Of a stretch of 10,110 bases of DNA, positions 1 to 6,507 are shown piece by piece. Location: NCBI GenBank assembly GCA_046496815.1, contig JAWOGN010000200.1, positions 1-10,110 on the forward strand, in the 5' to 3' direction. Position 1 is the first letter of the stretch. Each line of letters starts with the position of its first letter. Both the position numbers and the translations under genes were made by a program. The notes below the pieces were generated by a model that saw nothing but the letters and a program-made list of their open reading frames with translations, had not been told where the DNA came from and searched no databases. Source of the DNA: JAWOGN01 sp046496815. GTDB lineage: Bacteria; Desulfobacterota; DSM-4660; Desulfatiglandales; Desulfatiglandaceae.

Positions 1-35
1 AAGCGGATTTAATTGCATAACGTTTCATTGTTCGC

Positions 36-64
36 TTGACACGAAACCGTCGTTCCCCTATTCT
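36..64 (+). promoter_or_regulatory. Candidate sigma-70 promoter
   Basis: A perfect -35 hexamer TTGACA (36-41) is followed after exactly 17 bp by TATTCT (59-64), which matches four of six bases of the -10 consensus. It points toward livK but lies about 400 bp upstream of its start codon, so it would imply a long leader, or it may serve something else or be chance. No better -35/-10 pair was found closer to livK. Confidence 0.3.
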
Positions 65-163
65 TACGGCGCTGAAATCTTTAAATCATAATTCGTATCA
101 GCGTCGTATCGTCCATCTGTAATTTCAATTTGCCGGGTGCTGAAAATTGACGGCTACAGATAT

Positions 164-181
164 GATGAACCCATCTTCATC
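164..181. repeat. Inverted repeat GATGAA-N6-TTCATC
   Basis: Perfect 6-bp arms (164-169 and 176-181) are separated by 6 bp, and a separate 12-bp palindrome follows at 191-202. Operator-like symmetry downstream of the candidate promoter would suit a dimeric regulator, but neither site matches a motif I can name and short palindromes occur by chance. Confidence 0.25.
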
Positions 182-435
182 CAAACCCTACTCGATATCG
201 AGCGGCCGACCCAAACAATCTTTAGCAGGACATATTTCTAAAAGTATAATCTCCTACCAACCTCACAAACAGCACGCGTTCACGCATGGGACATGAGGTA
301 GTTGTGCTGGGGCAGTCGGGCCGGGTCTTTATGGCATACCCACTGAAAATTGCGAAATTTCTCTTCTACCCGATAGGGGGCGTGAAGAGGCAAGAAAGGG
401 GGTGATATTGTATTGTTGTGAGCGGGAAAATTGGA

Positions 436-460
436 TTTTGATTTTACAAATTTATCAAAA
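436..460 (+). promoter_or_regulatory. Inverted repeat touching the livK ribosome binding site
   Basis: TTTTGAT (436-442) and ATCAAAA (454-460) are perfect 7-bp inverted arms around an 11-nt spacer. The right arm runs into the Shine-Dalgarno sequence AAAGGAGG (458-465), which sits 6 nt before the livK ATG. This could be a protein operator or a weak RNA hairpin affecting translation. It is not a standard FNR/CRP site, whose half-sites are 4-6 bp apart. The arms are AT-rich, so a purely RNA structure would be weak. Confidence 0.35.
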
Positions 461-471
461 GGAGGCTTGTT

Positions 472-1716
472 ATGAAAAGAGTTTTCGTCTTTCTGGGTCT
501 ATGTCTTTTTGCCTTGACGTTTGGGCTGACGTATGCAGGCCCGGCAGGTGCGGCTGACGAGGTGGTGATCGGCAACATCCTGCCTTTATCCGGCTCTGCG
601 GCTCCCATCGGAATGGTCGGGCGGCAAGTTCGGGAGCTTGCCGTTGAGGAGATCAACGGCAGTGGGGGAATTCAGTCCCTAGGCGGCGCCAAAATCAAAA
701 TGGTGTATGCCGACAGCCGCGGAGATCCAAAGATCGCCATTTCAGAAGCGGAGCGTCTGATCAATGTCGACAATGTGAGTGTCATAACGGGTGCATATCA
801 AAGTGCGGTGAGCTTCCCAAGCACTGAGGTGGCGGAACGTTACAAAGTCCCCTACGTGGTTCCGGTCTCGGTGAAAGACGCCATTACGGAACGTGGCTTC
901 AAATATGTTTTCAGGCTTGCTGCCAAAGCATCATGGTATGCCAGAGACCAGGTCCGGTTTCTGGAGGCCATGCGCAAAATAGAGCCGATCCAAAAGGTGG
1001 CGTTGGTGTATGAGAACACCGACTGGGGTCAGTCCACGGCGGAAGGGTGGCGGCCACTGCTGGAAAAGGCAGGCATGGAAGTCGTGCTGGATGAGCCTTA
1101 TCCGGCCACAACCCCCGACATTACGCCGGTGGTGATCAAAATCAAGAGAGCCAAACCCGATGCGATTCTTTTTGTGTCCTATGCTGCGGATGCCATTTTG
1201 TTGATGAACACATTGGCTGAAATGAAGGTCGATGTGAAAGCGATGGTCGGAAGTGGCGGCGGCCACGCCGATCCGACTTTCATGGAAAACGCGGGTAAAA
1301 ATTGCTTGTATTTTTTCGACGCAGTCGAGTGGGCTGCGGATTTACCCCGGCCGGGCCTGAAGGAGTTGAACGAGAAGTTTAAAGCGAAGTACGGCACCTT
1401 TTTGAGCCCGGAGGCTGCAAATGTCTATGCCGCCATGTATGTGATAAAGGGCGCCCTGGAGAAGTCGGCGTCGACGGATCCGGTAAAAATCGCCGAAGCC
1501 TTGCGGACGACGAATCTCACAGGCGGCACGGGCTTTATTGTTGCCTATGACAAGGTCACCTTCGACGAACAGGGCCAAAACCCGCAAGCGGGTTTGATTG
1601 TGCAGCAGATCTTGATGGTCGATGGTCAGCTTGATCGGGTGACTGTATGGCCGCCTTACTCCGCTCGGGAAGGGTTTAAGCCTGTGTATCCGATTCCAAA
1701 GTGGTCTGAGCGGTAA
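472..1716 (+). CDS. livK: Branched-chain/amino-acid ABC transporter substrate-binding protein (LivK-like)
   Basis: This is the periplasmic ligand-binding protein of a HAAT-family (Liv-type) ABC importer. The 414-residue product starts with a Sec signal peptide: MKR, a hydrophobic core to about residue 20, and a likely cleavage after AGA near residue 27. The mature part is a type-I periplasmic binding fold (Peripla_BP_6), with the opening strand VVIGNILPLSG (31-41), EEINGSGGI (59-67), ADSRGDP (80-86) and GAYQSAV (107-113) in the expected order. No lipobox cysteine is seen at the cleavage site, so it should be soluble in the periplasm. The ATG follows a strong AAAGGAGG with 6-nt spacing. It is the first gene of the cluster and is separated from livH by a strong hairpin, consistent with higher expression of the binding protein. 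The family binds many ligands (branched-chain amino acids, amides, urea, aromatic acids), so the true substrate is not established. Confidence 0.88.
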   Translation: MKRVFVFLGLCLFALTFGLTYAGPAGAADEVVIGNILPLSGSAAPIGMVGRQVRELAVEEINGSGGIQSLGGAKIKMVYADSRGDPKIAISEAERLINVDNVSVITGAYQSAVSFPSTEVAERYKVPYVVPVSVKDAITERGFKYVFRLAAKASWYARDQVRFLEAMRKIEPIQKVALVYENTDWGQSTAEGWRPLLEKAGMEVVLDEPYPATTPDITPVVIKIKRAKPDAILFVSYAADAILLMNTLAEMKVDVKAMVGSGGGHADPTFMENAGKNCLYFFDAVEWAADLPRPGLKELNEKFKAKYGTFLSPEAANVYAAMYVIKGALEKSASTDPVKIAEALRTTNLTGGTGFIVAYDKVTFDEQGQNPQAGLIVQQILMVDGQLDRVTVWPPYSAREGFKPVYPIPKWSER

Positions 1717-1736
1717 CACCACTTCAAACCTGCATC

Positions 1737-1769
1737 GCCTCCATGGGGGAACGTTTCCCGCATGGAGGC
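1737..1769 (+). repeat. Strong intercistronic hairpin between livK and livH
   Basis: GCCTCCATG (1737-1745) pairs perfectly with CATGGAGGC (1761-1769). Inside, after one G-G mismatch, GGGAA (1747-1751) pairs with TTCCC (1755-1759) around a 3-nt loop. No T-tract follows, so it is not a typical intrinsic terminator. Hairpins in this position downstream of binding-protein genes often protect the upstream mRNA from 3' exonucleases and give uneven expression within an operon; applying that role here is inference. Confidence 0.6.
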
Positions 1770-1825
1770 ACCCTTCCCAAGTTTTGGTAAAACTCCGAGG
1801 TATCATGATTGCGTTGAGGTGACCG

Positions 1826-2713
1826 ATGTATCTACTAGAGGCGATAATCTCCGGTGTCACAATGGGCAGCATCTACGGGCTCACCGCTTTGGGTTTAACC
1901 CTCATCTTCGGTGTGATGAAAGTCATTAATTTCGCCCACGGATCTTTCCTGATGGTGGCCATGTTTGTCACCTACTGGTTGATCAAGCTGACCGGAGTTG
2001 ATCCGTATATTGGGTTATTTGTGGTTGTGCCCGTGCTTTTTTTCCTCGGCTTTTTCACACAACGATTTTTGATATACCCGGCCTTCAAAGCAGAGAAAGA
2101 CGTGAGGGAGCCCATTAGCGTGATCCTTCTGACTTCCGGGCTGTGGATTTTTCTGGATGCCATGGCATTGTTGCTTTTCGGCGCCTTTTATCGGACGGTC
2201 AAAACCTCACATAGCGGCAAAACATTGATTTTTGGTGATGGGGATTTGATTATAAATAAACCGAGATTATACGGCTTGATCATCACATTACTCACGAGTT
2301 TAATCCTGTGGCTATTCTTGAAGAAAACGAGAACCGGCAGGGCCATCAGAGCAGTGGGGCAGGATAGAGATGCGGCCCGTTTGATGGGGATTGACTCCGA
2401 GTTCATCTATGATCTTGCATTCGGCGTCGGCATCGCCCTGGTCGGGGTTGCAGGCGTCGTTCTGATGCCGTTCTATTATGTTCATCCGACAGTCGGCGTC
2501 GTCTTCGATATCAGAGCGTTTATCATCGTGGTGCTTGGGGGTTTGGGCAGTATCCCGGGCGCTCTCATCGGCGGTATTATTATTGGTGTCGTAGAGTCGG
2601 TCGGGGCTCAGTTCATGACCGCAACTTGGACAGAGGGATTGATATATCTCATATTTCTTCTGGTTCTTTTTTTCAAACCTTCAGGACTTTTCGGCTATAA
2701 GCAGGAGTGGTAG
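1826..2713 (+). CDS. livH: Liv-type ABC transporter permease, LivH family
   Basis: This 295-residue integral inner-membrane protein is one of the two permease halves of the importer. Hydrophobic segments run throughout, starting near residues 5-30. Family hallmarks are NFAHGSF (35-41), the cytoplasmic ATPase-contact loop around GRAIRAVGQDRDAARLMG (171-188), the late segment VVLGGLGSIPGALIGG (235-250) and KPSGLFG (284-290) near the C-terminus. Length is normal for the family (about 290-310). The ATG is preceded by GAGGTGA (1816-1822). It ends 9 bp before livM, whose ribosome binding site overlaps the livH stop codon, suggesting translational coupling. Confidence 0.92.
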   Translation: MYLLEAIISGVTMGSIYGLTALGLTLIFGVMKVINFAHGSFLMVAMFVTYWLIKLTGVDPYIGLFVVVPVLFFLGFFTQRFLIYPAFKAEKDVREPISVILLTSGLWIFLDAMALLLFGAFYRTVKTSHSGKTLIFGDGDLIINKPRLYGLIITLLTSLILWLFLKKTRTGRAIRAVGQDRDAARLMGIDSEFIYDLAFGVGIALVGVAGVVLMPFYYVHPTVGVVFDIRAFIIVVLGGLGSIPGALIGGIIIGVVESVGAQFMTATWTEGLIYLIFLLVLFFKPSGLFGYKQEW

Positions 2714-2722
2714 GAGCGAAAT

Positions 2723-3733
2723 ATGGAGAATAAAGGGAAAAGGAACCCTATCAGAATTGTGCCGCCTGTCTTGTGTATACTGGTCCTCATCGTGATCCCT
2801 GTGTTTTTTAGAAACCCATCTTTCCTGCAACTCATGGTATTGGTGTTGTTGTATGCCTATTTGACGACCAGCTGGAACCTTGTAGGGGGTTTTGCCGGGG
2901 TTTTGCCCTTGGGACACACCCTTTTTGCGGGTATCGGCGCCTACACGTCGACATTGCTGTTTATTGAATTGGGGCTCACCCCTTGGATCGGGATGTTTGT
3001 CGGCGCATTTTTGGCCATGATTGCAGGTCTGCTCATCGGTCTACCCACCTTAAAACTGCGGGGTGCCTATTTTGCGCTGGCCTCCATCGCCTTTCTGGAA
3101 GGTTTGCGGGTTGTCACTGAAAATACAAAGGAAATTTTTGGCGTGAAGATCAATGGACCGCAAGGGCTTCTGTTGCCTTTGAAGGGCGATTCTTTCTATT
3201 ATTTCCAGTTTGATAACAAGATATGGTATTACTATGTGATTCTTTTTATGACTGCGGTTGTACTCTACATTACCTATAAGGTTTCCGTATCCCGTTTGGG
3301 CTACTATTTGATGGCCGGCGGCGAAGATAAGGAGGCGGCGGAGGCCCTGGGCGTCAATGTTTTTCGATGCAAAATTATTGCGATGATGATGAGCACTTTC
3401 CTGACTGCTTTGGGCGGCACTTTTTATGCCCAGTTGGTCCGGTACATATATCCAAAAGGGATTATGAATTTGGAATTTGCCTTTGAAATCGCGTTTATCG
3501 CCATCGTCGGCGGAAGAGGCACCATTGCAGGACCGGTCCTGGGTTCCTTCTTGTTGGTCCCTGTTGCGGAGTTGACGCGTTTATATCTGGGAGGTTCCTA
3601 TCTGGGAATACATCTGGTGATGTACGGTATCGTCCTGATGCTGGTTATGATTTTTCAACCGCGGGGGATAACCGAACCACTTGCGAGAATTTACAACAAC
3701 ATTCTGGATCGATTCGAAGGTGCGAGATCATGA
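2723..3733 (+). CDS. livM: Liv-type ABC transporter permease, LivM family
   Basis: This is the second membrane permease, 336 residues, expected to pair with LivH. A short basic N-terminus (MENKGKRNP) precedes many hydrophobic segments. Family features include SWNLVGGFAG (50-59), the LPLGH region (61-65), KLRGAYFALASIAF (111-124), the ATPase-coupling loop SRLGYYLMAGGEDKEAAEALG (190-210) and AIVGGRGTIAGPVLGS (260-275), followed by FQPRG (311-315). The start is chosen because TAGGAG (2711-2716) lies 6 nt upstream. The gene overlaps livG by four bases (ATGA), typical of coupled translation in one operon. Confidence 0.92.
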   Translation: MENKGKRNPIRIVPPVLCILVLIVIPVFFRNPSFLQLMVLVLLYAYLTTSWNLVGGFAGVLPLGHTLFAGIGAYTSTLLFIELGLTPWIGMFVGAFLAMIAGLLIGLPTLKLRGAYFALASIAFLEGLRVVTENTKEIFGVKINGPQGLLLPLKGDSFYYFQFDNKIWYYYVILFMTAVVLYITYKVSVSRLGYYLMAGGEDKEAAEALGVNVFRCKIIAMMMSTFLTALGGTFYAQLVRYIYPKGIMNLEFAFEIAFIAIVGGRGTIAGPVLGSFLLVPVAELTRLYLGGSYLGIHLVMYGIVLMLVMIFQPRGITEPLARIYNNILDRFEGARS

Positions 3734-4461
3734 AACTATTAGAGATTGATCGGTTAACGAAAGACTTCGGTGGGTTGAGGGCGGTTGATAAATTGGATAT
3801 CACGATAGAAGCGGGCATGATATTCGGACTCATCGGGCCGAACGGTGCCGGAAAGTCCACCGCGTTTAACTGCGTTGCCGGCCTTTATTCCGCCACGTCA
3901 GGTCGAGTGCTGTACAAGGATGATGACATAACCCATCTGAAACCCTACGATGTGTGTCGAAGAGGTATTGTTAGGACTTTTCAGCTGGTAAAGCCGTTTC
4001 CCACCAAATCCGTCCTTAAGAATGTGACAGTGGGTGGTTTCCTGCGGAGTAAAAATAGAAATGAGGCTGAAGAAAAGGCACTGGAAGTGCTGGAGTTTGT
4101 GGGTTTGATGGACAAGAAGGATGTCCTCGGCAAAAGTCTTACCATTGCAGACAGAAAAAGGCTCGAGCTGGCGCGTGCGCTTGCGACCGAACCCACGCTA
4201 CTGCTTCTGGATGAGGTGATGGCGGGCCTTCGACCTGCTGAAGTCGAACAAGTCATTACGATCATTCGGAAAATCAACGAGCGCGGCATTACAATTTTTT
4301 TGATCGAGCACATCATGCAAGCGATCATGTCACTGTCCGATTTAATCGTCGTGATTCATTACGGAAAAAAGATCGCCGAAGGACAACCCGAAGAAATTGC
4401 ATCGAATGAGCAGGTAATTAAAGCGTATCTGGGGGAAGAATATGTCCTTGCTGGAAGTTAA
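3730..4461 (+). CDS. livG: Liv-type ABC transporter ATP-binding protein, LivG family, with atypical signature motif
   Basis: This is a cytoplasmic ATPase subunit of 243 residues. Walker A is GPNGAGKST (36-44), the Q-loop glutamine is Q84 in RTFQLVKPF, Walker B is LLLLDE (156-161) and the switch histidine is H193 in IEHIM. The signature region, normally LSGGQ or LSYGQQ in LivG, reads SLTIADRKRLELARAL (135-150), so the usual glycines are missing, and DEP after Walker B is DEV. The rest is intact and from memory this version recurs in some LivG-like proteins, so it looks like a subfamily trait rather than decay. It starts inside the livM stop codon and overlaps livF by 20 bp. Confidence 0.9.
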   Translation: MKLLEIDRLTKDFGGLRAVDKLDITIEAGMIFGLIGPNGAGKSTAFNCVAGLYSATSGRVLYKDDDITHLKPYDVCRRGIVRTFQLVKPFPTKSVLKNVTVGGFLRSKNRNEAEEKALEVLEFVGLMDKKDVLGKSLTIADRKRLELARALATEPTLLLLDEVMAGLRPAEVEQVITIIRKINERGITIFLIEHIMQAIMSLSDLIVVIHYGKKIAEGQPEEIASNEQVIKAYLGEEYVLAGS

Positions 4462-5152
4462 GGGTATCGATGTCTATTATGGCGATGTCCAAATCATTTT
4501 TGGACTGTCCCTGGAGGTTGCGGACGGCAGTGTCGTCAGTATAATCGGCAGCAACGGGGCAGGAAAGTCTACGACGCTCAAAACGATTTCCGCCTTGCTC
4601 GTTCCGAAAAAAGGGGAGATTCGGTTCAACGGAGATGTCGTCAGCACACTCAAAAGCAGTGAGGTCGTAGAAAGGGGGGTTATTCACATCCCGGAGGGAA
4701 GACGGCTTTTTCCGTTGATGACGGTGATGGAGAATTTGCAAATCGGCGCCTTCCCGAAAAGGGCGCAAGGCAAGGAAGATGAGACGCTGCGACTCGTTTT
4801 TGCGCTCTTTCCCGTGTTGTCGGAGAGAGCAAATCAACTTGCCAGTACGCTCTCGGGCGGGGAACAACAGATGCTTGCCATCGGTCGTGCACTGATGTCC
4901 AACCCCCTTCTTTTGATGCTGGATGAACCTTCGCTGGGACTGGCGCCCATACTGATCAAGGGCATTTTTGAGACGGTCATAGAAATCAACAAACGGGGTA
5001 CAACAATTCTTTTGGTAGAGCAGGACGTCAAACACTCCTTGAGCATCAGCAATTACGCCTATGTGCTGGAAAACGGCCGGTTGGCAATGGAAGGTGAAGG
5101 CGAAGCGCTTCTCGAAGATAAACACGTCAAGAAAGCGTATTTGGGAATCTAG
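4442..5152 (+). CDS. livF: Liv-type ABC transporter ATP-binding protein, LivF family
   Basis: This is the second ATPase subunit, 236 residues, expected to form a heterodimer with LivG. It has Walker A GSNGAGKST (36-44), the LivF-typical PEGRRLF (84-90) in the Q-loop region, a canonical signature LSGGEQQ (137-143), Walker B LLLMLDE (156-162) and the sequence LVEQD (191-195), where LivF has glutamine instead of the switch histidine. It ends KAYLGI, a common LivF C-terminus. The purine-rich sequence just before the ATG (GGGGGAAGAA) lies inside the end of livG. It is followed after 23 bp by the aminotransferase gene. Confidence 0.93.
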   Translation: MSLLEVKGIDVYYGDVQIIFGLSLEVADGSVVSIIGSNGAGKSTTLKTISALLVPKKGEIRFNGDVVSTLKSSEVVERGVIHIPEGRRLFPLMTVMENLQIGAFPKRAQGKEDETLRLVFALFPVLSERANQLASTLSGGEQQMLAIGRALMSNPLLLMLDEPSLGLAPILIKGIFETVIEINKRGTTILLVEQDVKHSLSISNYAYVLENGRLAMEGEGEALLEDKHVKKAYLGI

Positions 5153-5175
5153 GCATTACAAAATGGAGAATAAAA

Positions 5176-6486
5176 ATGGGTGAGAAAACAGAGAAGTTAC
5201 TTCAGCGGCGAGCGGCCAATGTCCCGAAAGGGGTATTCAACGTGACTCCCTTGTTCGTCGAGCGAGCACACGGGGCGGTGCTTGTGGATGTGGATGGGAA
5301 ATCCTATATCGATTTTGCCGGCGGCATCGGCGTGGAAAATGTCGGACATTGTGCCGATGCGGTTGTCGCTGCGATTAAAAAGCAGGCGGATGAATACATT
5401 CACACGTGCTTTCATGTGGTCATGTATGAACCCTATATCGCGCTGGCGGAAAAACTCAATGAAATTACGCCCGGTGATTTTGACAAGATGACCATGTTGG
5501 CAAACAGTGGGGCCGAGGCGGTGGAAAACGCGGTAAAGATTGCGAGATACTGGACCGAGCGACCCGCCGTCATTGCTTTGGACTATGCGTTTCATGGCAG
5601 AACATTGATGGCAATGAGCCTCACCAGTAAAATCATGCCCTACAAATACAAGTTTGGTCCCTTTGCTCCGGAAGTGTATCGCATTCCGGCGCCTTATTGC
5701 TACCGTTGCGCCTTTAATCTGCAATATCCCTCCTGCGGACTCGCATGCGCCGAATACCTGGAGGACTATTTTATCAGCACCGTCGCCGCGGACAGCGTGG
5801 CCGCAATTATTATAGAGCCGGTTATCGGAGAGGGTGGATTCATCGTGCCACCGGAGGGATATCTCAAACGCGTGAAGGAGATCTGTGGAAAGTACGGCAT
5901 CGTATTCATCCTCGACGAGGTACAGAGCGGAATGGGGCGAACCGGCAAGATGTACGCGAGCGAGCATCACGGGGTGGCCGGCGACATCACCTTGAGTGCG
6001 AAATCCCTGGGTGCCGGGGTGCCGATCAGTGCAATTACCGGCAAAGCCGAAATCATGGACAAGCCGCATGTAGGCGGACTGGGCGGAACCTATGGCGGGA
6101 ATCCCATTGCCTGCCAAGCTGCGCTGGCGGTTATCGGCATTTTAGAAGAAGCGAGCTTCCTGGAAAAAGCAACGGCCCTGGGCCATAGGGTCAGAGCCGA
6201 ACTTGATAAGCTGGCAGCGGAATTGCCCCTTATCGGAGAGGTCCGCGGCATAGGACCCATGCTGGCGATGGAGCTTGTCCGCGATAGAAAAACAAAAGAG
6301 CCGGCAGGCGATGCGGCAAAAAAAGTCGTGCAGCTTTGCTATGAGCAAGGCGTCATCACGTTGTCCTGCGGAAACTACGGCAATGTAATCAGGACGTTGA
6401 TGCCTCTGGTTATCAAGGATGACGAGTTTGAAAAAGGGCTGTCAATACTCAGGTCGTCACTCCGAAAAGTTCAGCGTGAGATGTAA
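5176..6486 (+). CDS. Class-III PLP-dependent aminotransferase (4-aminobutyrate/omega-amino-acid type)
   Basis: This 436-residue fold-type-I aminotransferase would move an amino group, usually the terminal amine of an omega-amino acid such as GABA, 5-aminovalerate or beta-alanine, to a keto acid. Seen in the sequence: NSGAEAVENAVKIAR (110-124) for cofactor phosphate binding, AFHGRT (138-143), IIIEPVIGEGG (211-221), LDEVQSGMGRTG (246-257) with the PLP-nitrogen aspartate D247, and the Schiff-base lysine K276 in LSAKSLGAG. A cysteine cluster C175-x2-C-x8-C-x3-C191 lies between the substrate and cofactor motifs, where simple GabT proteins lack it. The start has GGAG 7 nt upstream; an in-frame ATG at 5164 lacks a clear binding site. 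It lies 23 bp after livF, so its substrate is probably what the transporter imports. Exact specificity cannot be read, and related proteins include amino-acid racemases, so no symbol is given. Confidence 0.87.
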   Translation: MGEKTEKLLQRRAANVPKGVFNVTPLFVERAHGAVLVDVDGKSYIDFAGGIGVENVGHCADAVVAAIKKQADEYIHTCFHVVMYEPYIALAEKLNEITPGDFDKMTMLANSGAEAVENAVKIARYWTERPAVIALDYAFHGRTLMAMSLTSKIMPYKYKFGPFAPEVYRIPAPYCYRCAFNLQYPSCGLACAEYLEDYFISTVAADSVAAIIIEPVIGEGGFIVPPEGYLKRVKEICGKYGIVFILDEVQSGMGRTGKMYASEHHGVAGDITLSAKSLGAGVPISAITGKAEIMDKPHVGGLGGTYGGNPIACQAALAVIGILEEASFLEKATALGHRVRAELDKLAAELPLIGEVRGIGPMLAMELVRDRKTKEPAGDAAKKVVQLCYEQGVITLSCGNYGNVIRTLMPLVIKDDEFEKGLSILRSSLRKVQREM

Positions 6487-6507
6487 ACGCGGCCTGATCG
6501 GTTGGGG

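Larger units (their letters stand above)
1..471. other. Non-coding leader upstream of the liv operon
   Basis: No convincing protein-coding frame crosses this stretch. It is relatively AT-rich and stop codons interrupt all frames on both strands; the only frame open at the left edge ends near position 88 and resembles no family I know. It holds a candidate sigma-70 promoter (36-64), an inverted repeat (164-181), a 12-bp perfect palindrome CTCGATATCGAG (191-202), a weak CTCTTC/GAAGAG hairpin (361-389) and an inverted repeat next to the livK ribosome binding site (436-460). It most likely carries the control region of the downstream operon, but no regulator can be named from the sequence. Confidence 0.6.

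Noticed and set aside
140..352. Direct repeat CTGAAAATTG at 140-149 and 343-352
   Set aside because: Only 10 bases and two copies in an AT-rich region, with no conserved flanks; probably chance.
320..352. Sigma-54 promoter (TGGC...TTGC) near 331-352
   Set aside because: The GG and GC elements are about 17 bp apart instead of the required 10.
436..460. FNR/CRP-type site upstream of livK (TTGAT...ATCAA)
   Set aside because: The half-sites are 11 bp apart rather than the 4-6 bp required by those regulators.
4132..4180. LivG as a decayed pseudogene because of the missing LSGGQ
   Set aside because: The frame is full length, Walker A, Walker B and the H-loop are intact, and the variant looks like a recurring subfamily form.
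4418..5125. Long minus-strand open frame opposite livF
   Set aside because: LivF on the plus strand has all its ATPase motifs; the reverse frame has no recognisable family features.
2723..5175. Shared 12-mer ATGGAGAATAAA at 2723-2734 and 5164-5175
   Set aside because: It encodes the livM start in one place and lies in a gap in the other; too short to claim duplication.
5197..6117. 306-codon minus-strand open frame opposite the aminotransferase
   Set aside because: It is fully covered by a well-supported class-III aminotransferase and its translation is rich in unusual His/Arg/Cys runs typical of antisense shadow frames.
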